Position numbers and translations under genes: made by a program. 64,000 bases of DNA from Rhodohalobacter sulfatireducens (lineage in GTDB: Bacteria; Bacteroidota; Rhodothermia; Balneolales; Balneolaceae). The stretch is from NCBI RefSeq assembly GCF_022012475.1, contig NZ_JAKLWS010000001.1, forward strand, positions 186,001 through 250,000, in the 5' to 3' direction. The notes beneath the pieces were generated by a model. It did not search any database. It saw nothing but the letters and a program-made list of their open reading frames with translations, and was not told the origin of the DNA. Below are positions 44,184-54,523 of the stretch, one piece after another (the stretch's first letter is position 1; each line of letters opens with the position of its first letter).

Positions 44184-45551
44184 TCAAGAAAAAATCCTCT
44201 TAAACCAAGACACAATCATATCATCATACGGTGGATACCGAAAATCGGGATCAGGCCAGAATGGCTTTTTCATGATGGATTTATTTCTGCTGAATGTATC
44301 AAAACTATATTTACCGTGATACGACCCCATTCCGCTTGACCCAACTCCGCCAAATGGAAGATTCGGATTCCCTAAATGCTGAACCGTTTCATTAATGCAA
44401 CCTCCCCCAAAAGGCACTTCATCAATAATCCGTTCTTCTAACTCTGTATCTTTTGTAAACAGGTAAAGCGCCAGTGGCGATGGCCTGTCTCTGAGCCTTT
44501 CAATAAGCTCGGATGGATCAGAGTAGGTTAATATTGGCATCAACGGGCCAAAAATTTCATCCTGCATGATTTCCGAACCCCAATCAGCCTGAATAATTGT
44601 CGGTTCTATAAAAAGATTTTCTTTATTGCTGATTCCACCAAATATCACTTCACTTTGATCCAATAAATTTTGAAGGCGATCGAAGTGAGATTCATTGACG
44701 ATTTTTGTGTAGTTCCCGCCCGGGTGATAATCATCCCTGAAAAATTGAGACAGTACATTTTTGGATTGATCTATGAATTCATTTCGAACCGATTTATGAA
44801 CTGCTACAAAATCCGGTGCCACACACGTCTGGCCTGCATTGATGGTTTTCCCCCACCAGATTCTCCTGGCGCATACCTCGATATCGGCGTCTTCATGGAC
44901 AATTGCCGGACTCTTTCCACCCAATTCCAATGTTACCGGTATGAGTTGCTCCGCTGCAGCTTTCATTACAATTTTTCCAACCCGTGAACTTCCCGTAAAA
45001 AAGATTTTGTCGAAGGGTTGATTCAGAAGTTCGGTCGTTGTATCAACAGCACCTTCAACAACAGCTATCATACCTGTATCAAAAGATTCAGATATCAATG
45101 ACTTAAGAGCAGATGATGTTTCCGGTGCTATTTCAGATGGTTTAAGTATGGCTGTATTCCCGGCAGAAATTGCGCCGACCAACGGCATAAGTGTCAAATG
45201 AATTGGATAGTTCCATGCCCCAATAATTAGAACCGTTCCGAGCGGTTGCTTATAGATTTTATTTCTGCTTGGAAACGTAACTATTGAACTACCCACGGTT
45301 TCCGGCTCCATCCACTTTTTCAGATTTTTTAGATGGTAGTCTATTTCGTGAAGAACTGTATAAATCTCCGTGGAGAATGACTCGAAATAGGGCTTTCCAA
45401 AATCAGCCTTTACAGCCTCACAAAACTCCTTTTCGTTATTAGCTATAAGATCCCGAAGCTTTTCAAGGTTGGCTTTTCGAACTTCAAAATTGCGAGTATT
45501 TCCTTTACGAAAAAAGTTCTTTTGATTTTCAAAAACCTGCTCAATATTCAT
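44184..45551 (-). CDS. Aldehyde dehydrogenase family protein
   Basis: A 455-residue NAD(P)-dependent dehydrogenase oxidising an aldehyde to a carboxylate, resembling class 3 fatty-aldehyde dehydrogenases. Motifs: PLGTVLIIGAWNYPIHLTLMPLVGAISAGN (substrate channel and NAD region), FTGSSRVGK, catalytic Glu region LELGGKSP, and catalytic Cys AGQTCVAPDF. The ATG at 45551 is four bases downstream of the SDR stop, a tight operon. Together they may handle fatty or terpenoid alcohols: the SDR oxidises alcohol to aldehyde, this enzyme to acid. Substrate not known. Confidence 0.88.
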   Translation of the reverse strand: MNIEQVFENQKNFFRKGNTRNFEVRKANLEKLRDLIANNEKEFCEAVKADFGKPYFESFSTEIYTVLHEIDYHLKNLKKWMEPETVGSSIVTFPSRNKIYKQPLGTVLIIGAWNYPIHLTLMPLVGAISAGNTAILKPSEIAPETSSALKSLISESFDTGMIAVVEGAVDTTTELLNQPFDKIFFTGSSRVGKIVMKAAAEQLIPVTLELGGKSPAIVHEDADIEVCARRIWWGKTINAGQTCVAPDFVAVHKSVRNEFIDQSKNVLSQFFRDDYHPGGNYTKIVNESHFDRLQNLLDQSEVIFGGISNKENLFIEPTIIQADWGSEIMQDEIFGPLMPILTYSDPSELIERLRDRPSPLALYLFTKDTELEERIIDEVPFGGGCINETVQHLGNPNLPFGGVGSSGMGSYHGKYSFDTFSRNKSIMKKPFWPDPDFRYPPYDDMIVSWFKRIFS

Positions 45552-45555
45552 ACTC

Positions 45556-46371
45556 TTAATTATTTCGTCCTTTAAAGGAATCCATTGTTTGATATACGCC
45601 AAAAATGCGTCCAGCTATCCAATCGAAAAAAGAAGCAGGCAGTATTCCTTTTAAAACGGGTGTCAATCGCACCATAAACGGAGCTTTAATCGAGCGTTTT
45701 CGTTTTGCAATTCCCTTCAGCATTCGGTTCACGATATCCTCGGTTTTCAGGATTGGTGTCAGCAGCGGCGCCTTCACTCCTTCAAACATTCCCGTATCAA
45801 TGTAGCTGGGAATGACAGTGGTAATATCAATACCGGTGTGATTTTGTTTCATCTCCAAATAGAGAGAATCCGACCATCCCAAAACAGCCCATTTACTTGC
45901 GGCATACACACTCATTCTTGGGTTCCCGATATAACCTGAAGCTGATGCCAGGTTCACGATGTGGCCTGAGCCTCGCTCAATCATTCTGTTTATAAAAGCC
46001 CGAACCACAAACATACTGCCACTCACATTTACGCGAAGTGTTTTATCAATTTCGTGGTACCTGTATTCCTGAAACAGTTTACCTGTAACTATACCGGCAC
46101 AGTTTAAAATGATATCGGGGGTCAGATTTTGTTTGATTAATCGTTCTGCCTCCAATTCAACTCGATTGGCATCCGTGATGTCGATAATAGATCTATCAAC
46201 TTTACAGTTTTCCATTAAATCGTCGGCCGTTTCATTCAGCGAATCAGCGTTCAAATCCCACAAAATAAGAGTAACACCCGGTACACCGCTCACCCTTTCT
46301 GCAAATCGTTTACCGATTCCACTTGCAGCACCGGTTATCAGAATAGTTTTATGTTGATAGTAGTCCATCAT
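45556..46371 (-). CDS. Short-chain dehydrogenase/reductase
   Basis: A 271-residue SDR. The Rossmann dinucleotide loop TGAASGIG (about residues 12-19), NCAG, the catalytic YAASK (Tyr and Lys) with an upstream Ser (NLASASGYIGNP), and a C-terminal substrate loop region (PSYIDTGMFEGVKAPLL) are present. Motif layout matches membrane-associated SDRs such as retinol or fatty-alcohol dehydrogenases. Overlaps almost with the aldehyde dehydrogenase that follows after four bases. Confidence 0.85.
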   Translation of the reverse strand: MMDYYQHKTILITGAASGIGKRFAERVSGVPGVTLILWDLNADSLNETADDLMENCKVDRSIIDITDANRVELEAERLIKQNLTPDIILNCAGIVTGKLFQEYRYHEIDKTLRVNVSGSMFVVRAFINRMIERGSGHIVNLASASGYIGNPRMSVYAASKWAVLGWSDSLYLEMKQNHTGIDITTVIPSYIDTGMFEGVKAPLLTPILKTEDIVNRMLKGIAKRKRSIKAPFMVRLTPVLKGILPASFFDWIAGRIFGVYQTMDSFKGRNN

Positions 46372-46625
46372 CTCTTCTAAAAGCTTACAAAATATAATGG
46401 CCTGTGAAAAATGTTTTTATGAATGATCTCGGTTTAATGAGATTGCCTTTTTCTTACCATTAAATCTCTGGTGATATGTCTAAAAGTACAGAATGATATT
46501 ACCATTCATTCCAACTTATAAAAAAATATAATGCCTCCAAGCTAGTTGATTTACTTTAGTCCTTTTAATTGTCACGTTGTGGGCGAAAACCTTATTTTTC
46601 ATAAAATTGAAACAAACTACTTCCT

Positions 46626-48290
46626 ATGAACAAACTGTTTTATTGCTTTATCATTTTCCCGGCACTCCTGATCAGCGGATGTCAATCCTCCCCGGAAACC
46701 GAAGAAGCTGCCCAATCAATTACAGAAGAAAAATTGCTGAGTCATATCGAAGTAATCTCTTCTGATGAATTCGAAGGGCGGGCAACCGCTTCCGAAGGAG
46801 AGGAAAAAACGGTCAACTATCTTGTTAATGAGCTCGAAAGTTTAGGCGTTTCTCCCGGAATGGATAATGGTTCCTACGTCCAGGAGTTTCCACTTTTGGG
46901 CCAAACGGTTGAACCCTCTTCTGCTTCATACACTCTCAAACAAAACGGACAGGTTCTGAATGACCTGGAGTTTCGGGCTGATTTTGTAGCCTGGCCTGCC
47001 AACGAGGCGGAACAGGTCGATGTGAATGACGCCGAACTCCTTTATGTAGGATATGGAATACAGGCACCGGAATTTGATTGGGACGATTATAAAGATGCCG
47101 ATATTGAAGGCAAAGTATTGGTCTTTAAAAACAGCGATCCTTCTTACGATGAGAACATCTTTGGAGGAGAAGGACGACTTTACTACGGCCGCTGGAGTTA
47201 TAAATTTGAAAAAGCGGCCGACATGGGAGCACTTGGGGCTATCATCATCCACACCACACCCACTGCAGGATATGGATGGAATGTAGTATCCAACAGCTGG
47301 AGCGGTGAACAGTTTTACCTGAAGAGCGAAGAGGGCGAAGCTGAAACCATGCCCGATTTTAATAGCTGGCTGACTGAGCCTGTCAGTGCCGAACTATTTG
47401 AAGCAGCCGGACTGAATTTGAATGAGATGCTCGAAGCGGCCGATGATCCTGAATTTCAGCCGGTACCGCTTGACGGGATTACGGTTGATGTAGACCTGGA
47501 GGCCAATTACAGCAATATGTCTTCCCGAAACGTACTGGGAGAGATCAAGGGGAATGATCCGGATTTAATGGATCAATACCTCATCTTTACCGCCCATTAC
47601 GATCATCTTGGAATTACGAATCCTGTTGAGGGTGATTCGATCAACAATGGCGCGCTTGACAATGCTGCCGGGGTGAGTTCATTATTGAATCTTGCAGAAG
47701 CATACAAAATGGTTCAGCCTGAAATGCAAAGAAGTGCATTATTTCTATTCGTTGGAGCCGAAGAGATGGGGCTTTTGGGATCTAAATACTGGGCGGCAAA
47801 TCCCACAGTTCATCCCGGGAATGTGACTGCTAATTTTAACCTGGACGGTATGCAGGTATATGGCCAGACTGAAGACGTGGTTTTGGTTGGATATGGACGA
47901 AATACAATTACCGATGTCTTTGAAGATTACGCCCAGATGGGGGATCGGACCATTGCGCCCGATCCGTACCCTGAACAGGGATATTTTTACCGGTCTGATC
48001 ATTTTGCTTTAGCTCAGATCGGCATTCCAGCCGTCTTTCCGAATCCGGGACAGGAATATATCAACAAACCGGACGATTGGAGTGAGACGGTCGACAGTTT
48101 AGACACCGCCAACTATCACTCGGTGAATGATGAGATCAATGAGCTTTGGGACCTGTCCGGAATGGAGCAGGACGTAAGGCTTTTTTTCCGAACAAGTTTC
48201 GACATCCTCAATCGAAACGAAATGATGGAATGGTATTCCGGTGATGAATTTGAGGCCGTTCGTGAAGAGATGCTTGAAGAGGCTCCTTAA
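46626..48290 (+). CDS. M28-family aminopeptidase lipoprotein
   Basis: A 554-residue exported metallopeptidase. Type II signal MNKLFYCFIIFPALLISGCQSS gives a lipid-anchored Cys at about residue 19. A PA (protease-associated) insert (about 130-230) precedes the dinuclear zinc core: AHYDHLG, NGALDNAAGVSS (bridging Asp), EEMGLLGS (catalytic Glu and ligand Glu), NLDGM (Asp) and YHSVND (His) are all seen, so the site looks complete. It likely removes N-terminal residues from peptides at the cell envelope. Length fits the family. Confidence 0.9.
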   Translation: MNKLFYCFIIFPALLISGCQSSPETEEAAQSITEEKLLSHIEVISSDEFEGRATASEGEEKTVNYLVNELESLGVSPGMDNGSYVQEFPLLGQTVEPSSASYTLKQNGQVLNDLEFRADFVAWPANEAEQVDVNDAELLYVGYGIQAPEFDWDDYKDADIEGKVLVFKNSDPSYDENIFGGEGRLYYGRWSYKFEKAADMGALGAIIIHTTPTAGYGWNVVSNSWSGEQFYLKSEEGEAETMPDFNSWLTEPVSAELFEAAGLNLNEMLEAADDPEFQPVPLDGITVDVDLEANYSNMSSRNVLGEIKGNDPDLMDQYLIFTAHYDHLGITNPVEGDSINNGALDNAAGVSSLLNLAEAYKMVQPEMQRSALFLFVGAEEMGLLGSKYWAANPTVHPGNVTANFNLDGMQVYGQTEDVVLVGYGRNTITDVFEDYAQMGDRTIAPDPYPEQGYFYRSDHFALAQIGIPAVFPNPGQEYINKPDDWSETVDSLDTANYHSVNDEINELWDLSGMEQDVRLFFRTSFDILNRNEMMEWYSGDEFEAVREEMLEEAP

Positions 48291-48334
48291 ACTTAACGGT
48301 GCCTTCATTTAGTAAATGTATTTTTGGTTTTGCT

Positions 48335-48477
48335 TGATCCGAAGGTCCCTGGTCATCGAAGCCTTGGCGTAGTTGACCTCCTTCGGATCATAGTGTCTGA
48401 AGCTCTGCTTCTATTTTTTGATAGGAAGCGGAGCTTCCGTTTGGCATTCCGAAGCAGGAGCTTCGGAATGAGAAGAA
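48335..48477. repeat. Stacked intergenic palindromes
   Basis: Three hairpins in a row: TGATCCGAAGG / CCTTCGGATCA (48335-48390), GAAGCTCTGCTTC / GAAGCGGAGCTTC (about 48399-48438) and CATTCCGAAGC / GCTTCGGAATG (about 48453-48477). They fill the M28–ChaN gap and look like several intergenic repeat units. Confidence 0.6.
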
Positions 48478-48495
48478 GTTTAACAATATTCAATA

Positions 48496-49365
48496 ATGAG
48501 CAAAACAATACTCACATTTTTCCTGCTGGCATTTGTCTTTTGTGCCACTATACAGGCTCAACCAGACAAACCCGCTTACCTTCTCTACGATAAAAATGGA
48601 GAGGTTATTTCATACGAGGAGCTTGTGAATGAATCAGAAGAGAATGACCTGATTTTCTTTGGCGAGCAACATGACAACGCCATCGCACATTGGCTTCAGC
48701 TTGAGCTGATTCAGACTCTTTCATCAGACAGCACTACATCACTTCTGATTGGAATGGAGATGTTTGAAGCAGATCAGCAGATTCTGATTGATGAGTACTT
48801 TGGAGATCGCATTAGCCAAAGTAGTTTTGAACGTGAAGCTCGGCTTTGGGATAACTACTCTACAGATTATAAACCGGTCCTCGAGTTTGCTAAGGGAAAT
48901 GAAATTCGTTTGATCGCCACAAACATTCCACGACGTTACGCGTCATCGGTTTATCGCGACGGGTTAAACACGTTGGATTCGCTTAGCAGTTCTGCTAAAG
49001 AGTGGATCGCCCCACTACCGGTTGAGGTAGATACGACATTACAAAGCTATCAAAACATGTCGCAAATGGCGCATGGGCATGGCGGCACGAATTTGATCTA
49101 TTCCCAGGCAATCAAAGATGCGACGATGGCTCATTTTATACTATCTAACCTGAATGAAAACAGCCGGATGATCCACCTTAACGGATCCTATCACTCTAAT
49201 GATTATGAGGGAATTGTATGGTACATTCAGCAGGCAGATGAATCCATCAATGTTTTGACCATTAATACGATTTCTGTGAATGACATTCGTGATATAGATT
49301 CCGATCAGCTTCAATCCGCAGATATCACATTGGCTGTTCCATCAAATATGACTTCAACCTATTAA
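48496..49365 (+). CDS. ChaN-like (haem-binding/TIKI-type) exported protein
   Basis: A 289-residue exported protein. Signal peptide through IQAQPD (about residue 20). The ChaN landmarks LIFFGEQHDN (about 50), LLIGMEMFEADQQILIDEYF and LRLIATNIPRR are clear, and MAHGHGG plus HLNGSYHSNDYEG match the C-terminal His-rich motifs of this family. Campylobacter ChaN binds haem; others resemble TIKI proteases. Here haem synthesis genes hemB and hemL lie close by, a possible functional hint. Confidence 0.8.
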   Translation: MSKTILTFFLLAFVFCATIQAQPDKPAYLLYDKNGEVISYEELVNESEENDLIFFGEQHDNAIAHWLQLELIQTLSSDSTTSLLIGMEMFEADQQILIDEYFGDRISQSSFEREARLWDNYSTDYKPVLEFAKGNEIRLIATNIPRRYASSVYRDGLNTLDSLSSSAKEWIAPLPVEVDTTLQSYQNMSQMAHGHGGTNLIYSQAIKDATMAHFILSNLNENSRMIHLNGSYHSNDYEGIVWYIQQADESINVLTINTISVNDIRDIDSDQLQSADITLAVPSNMTSTY

Positions 49366-49403
49366 ATAGCTTAATTTTGAAATAGAAAAAAATATTAAAT
49401 AAC

Positions 49404-50529
<1,126 letters not shown>

Positions 50530-50541
50530 ATTTAATTGTAC

Positions 50542-50684
50542 CTCCCCTCTTGAGAGGGGACAGATTGCGAAGCTTTTGCGGAGCAATCAGGGGTGTGTTC
50601 CCGTGAACATGCTTGAACCCACGAAAACACACCCCTCGCCTAACTGCTAAACGCAGTTAAACTTTTCCCCTCTCAAGAGGGGAG
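50542..50684. repeat. 143-bp inverted repeat with nested palindromes
   Basis: Outer arms CTCCCCTCTTGAGAGGGGA (50542-50560) and its exact reverse complement (50666-50684), 19 bp each and also self-palindromic; inner arms AGGGGTGTGTT / AACACACCCCT, 11 bp. It fills the hemB–htpX gap and may form a long hairpin in RNA. Confidence 0.75.
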
Positions 50685-50716
50685 CTTTTAAACCCTATTT
50701 AATTAAGAAATTGACT

Positions 50717-51601
50717 ATGAAACGAGTTCTCTTATTTCTTGCCACCAACCTGGCAATTATCATTGTTGCGAGTGTTACCCTTTCCCTTTTGGGAGTTGGT
50801 TCCTATCTGGATGGAACCGGGCTGAACCTCCAGGCGCTCTTGATATTCTGTTTTATCTTCGGAATGGGCGGTTCATTTGTCTCCCTGCTTTTGTCTAAGA
50901 AAATGGCAAAATGGTCGATGGGAGTTAAGATGGTTGAAAGTCCACAAAACTCCAGGGAAGAGTGGTTGGTTCGAACCATTGAACGCCAGGCAAGAGATGC
51001 CGGAATCGGCATGCCTGAAGTCGGAATTTTTGATGCTCAACAAGCGAACGCTTTTGCTACCGGTTCAAATAGAAATAAAGCATTGGTTGCAGTCAGCAGC
51101 GGGATGCTTCAGCGATTTGATCAGGATGAAATTGAAGCGGTACTGGGTCATGAAATCGGCCACGTTGCCAATGGCGATATGATCACACTCGCACTGATCC
51201 AGGGAGTTGTCAACACCTTTGTGATGTTCCTCGCCCGGGTGATCGGTTTTGTTGTAGACCGTGTTGTACTTAAAAATGAAAGAGGCTTTGGAATTGGTTA
51301 TTTCCTGACGACGATTGCTGCCGAAATTGTTTTAGCGATTCTCGCTTCAACGATTGTCTTCTGGTTTTCAAGGCGACGGGAATTCCGAGCGGATGAGGCC
51401 GGTGCACGATTTGGCAGCCGCAATGGTATGATCAACGCATTGCAACGGCTCAGAAAAGAAAGTGAAGTTCCAAATCAACTACCGGAATCGATGCAGGCAT
51501 TTGGAATTACCGGCGGAAAACGAAGTGGTTTGAAAGCGTTGTTTATGACCCATCCGCCACTGGAAGACCGAATTGCGGCATTGCAGAATATGACAGATTA
51601 A
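50717..51601 (+). CDS. htpX: Membrane protease HtpX (M48 family)
   Basis: A 294-residue inner-membrane zinc endopeptidase of the heat-shock/membrane-protein quality-control type. Two N-terminal helices (about residues 3-22 and 32-52), the catalytic GHEIGHVANGD (about 145), two further helices, and the downstream ligand motif RREFRADEAGARFG are present, ending MTHPPLEDRIAALQNM. The ATG at 50717 is chosen over an in-frame TTG at 50711. Between hemB and hemL, all same strand. Confidence 0.93.
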   Translation: MKRVLLFLATNLAIIIVASVTLSLLGVGSYLDGTGLNLQALLIFCFIFGMGGSFVSLLLSKKMAKWSMGVKMVESPQNSREEWLVRTIERQARDAGIGMPEVGIFDAQQANAFATGSNRNKALVAVSSGMLQRFDQDEIEAVLGHEIGHVANGDMITLALIQGVVNTFVMFLARVIGFVVDRVVLKNERGFGIGYFLTTIAAEIVLAILASTIVFWFSRRREFRADEAGARFGSRNGMINALQRLRKESEVPNQLPESMQAFGITGGKRSGLKALFMTHPPLEDRIAALQNMTD

Positions 51602-51751
51602 GGGATAGTATCGAGTAGCGGGTATCAAGTATTGAGATCCGCTACTCAGCTTTCCTAAGTTATAGTCAGACTAGGATACACTGATATACTAATCAGAACT
51701 TTATTTACAACATTCTCAATACTCACTACTTAATACTCAATACTCTCAAGC

Positions 51752-53056
51752 ATGCTTCTAAAAAGCGAGTACCTCTATAAGCGAGCACAGAAATTCATCC
51801 CGGGCGGTGTTAACTCTCCGGCGCGAGCATTTAAATCCGTTGGAGGCGTTCCTGTGTTTTTCAAAAAGGCGAAGGGATCGATCATCACCGATGAAGATGG
51901 AAATGAATACATCGATTATGTGGGTTCGTGGGGGCCGATGATTTTAGGTCATGCTCATCCCACCGTCATCAAAGCGGTTCAGGATGCTTCGTTTAACTCC
52001 ACCTCATTTGGTGCACCGACTGAAATTGAGATCAAAATGGCTGAGCTGGTTCAAGCCATGGTACCGAATGTGGAGAAGGTCCGGATGGTAAATTCCGGAA
52101 CGGAAGCATGTATGAGTGCCATTCGGGTTGCGCGCGGATACACAGGTAAGGATAAAATCATAAAGTTTGAAGGAAACTATCACGGCCATGGGGATTCATT
52201 CTTGATTAAAGCCGGTAGTGGTGCGTTGACTCTCGGTAAACCAAGCAGCCCGGGTGTCACAAAGGGAACAGCTAAAGACACTCTAAACGCCGACTACAAT
52301 GACCTCGACAGCGTTGAAAAACTCCTCAAAAAGAATAAAGATAATGTAGCGGCAATCATTGTTGAACCCGTAGCCGGAAATATGGGATGCATCCCGCCTC
52401 AACCGGGATTTCTCGAAGGATTGAGAGAACTCTGTGACGAGCACAAAACGGTACTCATTTTTGATGAGGTGATGACCGGATTCCGGTTGGCTCGCGGCGG
52501 CGCCCAGGAACGGTTTGATGTGTGGGCGGATCTTGTGACCTTTGGAAAAATCATTGGCGGTGGATTGCCCGTTGGAGCGTTTGGCGGAAAGAAAGAGATC
52601 ATGGATGTCGTGGCACCGGTCGGACCTGTGTACCAAGCCGGAACTTTATCCGGAAATCCACTGGCGATGAGCGCCGGCTATGCTCAGCTCAGCACATTGG
52701 AAAAACATCCGGAACTGTATGTGGAACTGGAAGAAAAAGCAGAATATTTGGCCAAGCGGTTGAGAGTTGTTTTAAATCAGCATGAAATAGATTATCACAT
52801 GAACCAAGTTGGTTCAATGGCGAGCGTCTATTTTACTGATCAAGAAGTAACCGGGTTCAAAACGGCCAACACGACTGACCAGGAACTGTTCAAAATCTTT
52901 TTCCACGAAATGCTTAAACGTGGAATTTATCTGCCACCTTCACCATTCGAAAGCTGGTTTTTGGCGACAACCCTTACGAATGAGATGCTCGATAAAACCA
53001 TCTCGGCTGCGGATGAGTCTCTTGCGGTCGCGAAGTCGAAGGTTGGTGGGGAGTAA
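51752..53056 (+). CDS. hemL: Glutamate-1-semialdehyde 2,1-aminomutase
   Basis: PLP enzyme making 5-aminolevulinate from glutamate semialdehyde, feeding hemB. The 434-residue protein begins [20 protein letters not shown] and has [51 protein letters not shown] and the PLP Lys in [19 protein letters not shown]. All hallmarks are kept. The 150-base gap upstream of the start contains repeated TACTCAATA-type phrases. A RAYT-element copy C starts five bases beyond the stop. Confidence 0.95.
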   Translation: MLLKSEYLYKRAQKFIPGGVNSPARAFKSVGGVPVFFKKAKGSIITDEDGNEYIDYVGSWGPMILGHAHPTVIKAVQDASFNSTSFGAPTEIEIKMAELVQAMVPNVEKVRMVNSGTEACMSAIRVARGYTGKDKIIKFEGNYHGHGDSFLIKAGSGALTLGKPSSPGVTKGTAKDTLNADYNDLDSVEKLLKKNKDNVAAIIVEPVAGNMGCIPPQPGFLEGLRELCDEHKTVLIFDEVMTGFRLARGGAQERFDVWADLVTFGKIIGGGLPVGAFGGKKEIMDVVAPVGPVYQAGTLSGNPLAMSAGYAQLSTLEKHPELYVELEEKAEYLAKRLRVVLNQHEIDYHMNQVGSMASVYFTDQEVTGFKTANTTDQELFKIFFHEMLKRGIYLPPSPFESWFLATTLTNEMLDKTISAADESLAVAKSKVGGE

Positions 53057-53060
53057 TTGT

Positions 53061-53157
53061 AGACATGGTATTTTTCATTACTGGCAAAGTATTTTAAACC
53101 ACTATAAAGTTTTGCAAGTTGATGAATTCATTGTCATTAAGAAAAAATACCATGTCT
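53061..53157. repeat. 97-bp RAYT-type element, copy C (inverted relative to D)
   Basis: Ends AGACATGGTATTTTT and AAAAATACCATGTCT. Read on the minus strand, its inner sequence (TTTGCCAGTAATG next to the right end) matches copies D and F, so copy C is inverted relative to them. It begins five bases past hemL and ends eight bases before the RAYT stop. Confidence 0.9.
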
Positions 53158-53165
53158 GTTCCGGC

Positions 53166-53759
53166 TCATTCTATTTCTTGAAATGAAATTTTCTTTCTTA
53201 ACACATCTTCACGAATATTCCTCTGATGAAATTCAATAAATTCCTCTTTTCCAGAAAACAGACTTAAGATCTCTTTTCTCTTCAAATTTGTTTCTTTTTC
53301 AGAGAGAATGATTGGATAGGAACTCCATCTAAATCTTTCATAGTTCGGAGTAATTCGATGGTGGACTGGATTTCGATGAATATAATAGATCGTCCACAAC
53401 AATTGCTCTTCACTATTAATCCTGACTCTCTTTAAATGCTTTTCAAAAAGAGTTCCTTTTCTATTTTGTTGCTTATTGAAAGATTTAGAGTATGAAATAA
53501 AGAACTTTCTTAGCTGTTCTGATACTGTTTCTGGTTTAAGATTCTCATCAATCTTGATCAAAAAATGAAAATGATTTTCTAATAAACAGTAGGAATAGGC
53601 TGAGAATACTTCTCTGGTGTAGAGATGAAATTTATTTAAGAAGTATCTATAGTTTTCTTCATTATAAAACAACTGATCGTATCTAACAGCCTTGTTGTAA
53701 ATATGATAGAACTCTCTTGGTTTAAAAGGTGCTCCGTATTTAGAATAGTCTCTTTCCAT
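53166..53759 (-). CDS. RAYT-type HUH (Y1) transposase
   Basis: A 197-residue REP-associated tyrosine transposase. The start region KPREFYHIYNKAV is the family opening; YCLLENHFHFLIKI (about 67-80) holds the HUH pair HFH, the catalytic Tyr is in FISYSKSFNKQQNRKGTLFEKHLKRVRI (about 105), and YIHRNPVHHRITPNYERFRWSSYP closes the domain. Such enzymes nick and join short palindromic repeats. It lies exactly between two inverted copies of a 97-bp palindrome-ended element. Alternative in-frame ATG at 53768 lies within the end of copy D, so 53759 is preferred. Confidence 0.88.
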   Translation of the reverse strand: MERDYSKYGAPFKPREFYHIYNKAVRYDQLFYNEENYRYFLNKFHLYTREVFSAYSYCLLENHFHFLIKIDENLKPETVSEQLRKFFISYSKSFNKQQNRKGTLFEKHLKRVRINSEEQLLWTIYYIHRNPVHHRITPNYERFRWSSYPIILSEKETNLKRKEILSLFSGKEEFIEFHQRNIREDVLRKKISFQEIE

Positions 53760-53762
53760 GTG

Positions 53763-53859
53763 AGACATGGTATTTTTAGAAACTGAATGAAATTTGTTGA
53801 GGGAATCACATCTTACAAAAATTCAAAATGTTTTGCCATTAAGGAAAAATACCATGTCT
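53763..53859. repeat. 97-bp RAYT-type element, copy D
   Basis: Ends AGACATGGTATTTTT / AAAAATACCATGTCT, starting three bases upstream of the chosen RAYT start. Together with copy C it encloses the RAYT gene in a 799-bp unit (53061-53859). Confidence 0.9.
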
Positions 53860-53884
53860 TTTGAAAACTTCTCCTTGCCAATAA

Positions 53885-53899
53885 AAAAATACAATGTCT
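53885..53899. repeat. Isolated half-end of the element (CATTG variant), copy E
   Basis: AAAAATACAATGTCT matches the right end of copy B exactly; upstream TTGCCAATAAA fits the inner end of copies D and F. No left end is found nearby, so it is probably a truncated remnant. Confidence 0.55.
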
Positions 53900-53931
53900 T
53901 AACATTGAACAATATCTAAATTCTTCGTCTC

Positions 53932-54063
53932 TCACTGCTCTTTATTGCCATACTCTTTCAGCGCATCCCTGATCGCATTTTTCACCACGAAATAACCGAT
54001 CACTGCCGATCCAACATATTTCAACATTGTAAATAGAATTGCCGTTATGCCTCCAATAGTCAT
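53932..54063 (-). CDS. Small membrane protein (43 aa), paralogue of its neighbour
   Basis: Encodes MTIGGITAILFTMLKYVG then SAVIGYFVVKNAIRDALKEYG and NKEQ. One predicted hydrophobic helix is followed by a short charged helix. It shares the pattern K-x-x-G-S-x-V-I-G-Y-x-V-x-K-x-A-I-x-x-A-L-K-E-Y with the 50-residue protein upstream, so the two are clear paralogues. Its ATG overlaps the upstream stop (ATGA), implying translational coupling. No known family; may be structural, regulatory or toxic. Confidence 0.6.
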   Translation of the reverse strand: MTIGGITAILFTMLKYVGSAVIGYFVVKNAIRDALKEYGNKEQ

Positions 54064-54212
54064 GATTTTTCTAGATTTTGTTCATTACTTAAATCATACT
54101 CCTTCAGTGCAGCAATGATCGCTTCTTTTAAAACAGCATAGCCGATAACGGAACCGATACCGAATTTTATGAAGTATACAATTATCTCGAATAACTGAAT
54201 TTTCCAACTCAT
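54060..54212 (-). CDS. Small membrane protein (50 aa), first of a paralogous pair
   Basis: Begins MSWKIQLFEIIVYFIKFGIG, continues SVIGYAVLKEAIIAALKEYD and ends LSNEQNLEKS: a hydrophobic N-terminal helix and an amphipathic charged tail. AGGAG lies five bases upstream of the ATG, a strong start for this genome. It overlaps the 43-residue gene by four bases. The pair sits between element copies E and F and near the RAYT, so it may be cargo or simply adjacent. No family recognised. Confidence 0.6.
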   Translation of the reverse strand: MSWKIQLFEIIVYFIKFGIGSVIGYAVLKEAIIAALKEYDLSNEQNLEKS

Positions 54213-54342
54213 TTTACTCCTGTTGAATAATTGTTTTAAGATTTATCCTAAGCAAAGAAGCAAATAACAAAGAGAGGTCAATTTTGTCAAATATGTATAC
54301 TTCTTAGATGATCCTTCAATTGTTAAGTGTTTTTAAAGCAAG

Positions 54343-54440
54343 AGACATGGTATTTTTTAGAAATTGTTCAACATTTCATTCAAACAAATCATCTAACAAC
54401 CATTCAAGAATGGTTTGCCATAATGAAAAATACCATGTCT
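54343..54440. repeat. 98-bp RAYT-type element, copy F
   Basis: AGACATGGTATTTTTT ... AAAAATACCATGTCT. An additional internal palindrome AACCATTC / GAATGGTT lies near its right end. Same orientation as copy D. It lies ahead of the MFS gene in a 311-base gap. Confidence 0.85.
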
Positions 54441-54523
54441 ACCCCGCCCTTAAGTAATCCAAATCTCTTCATGAAAAGAACATTCAATCAGCCTATCTTT
54501 ATGAGTCTGTGTGAAAATTTTTT

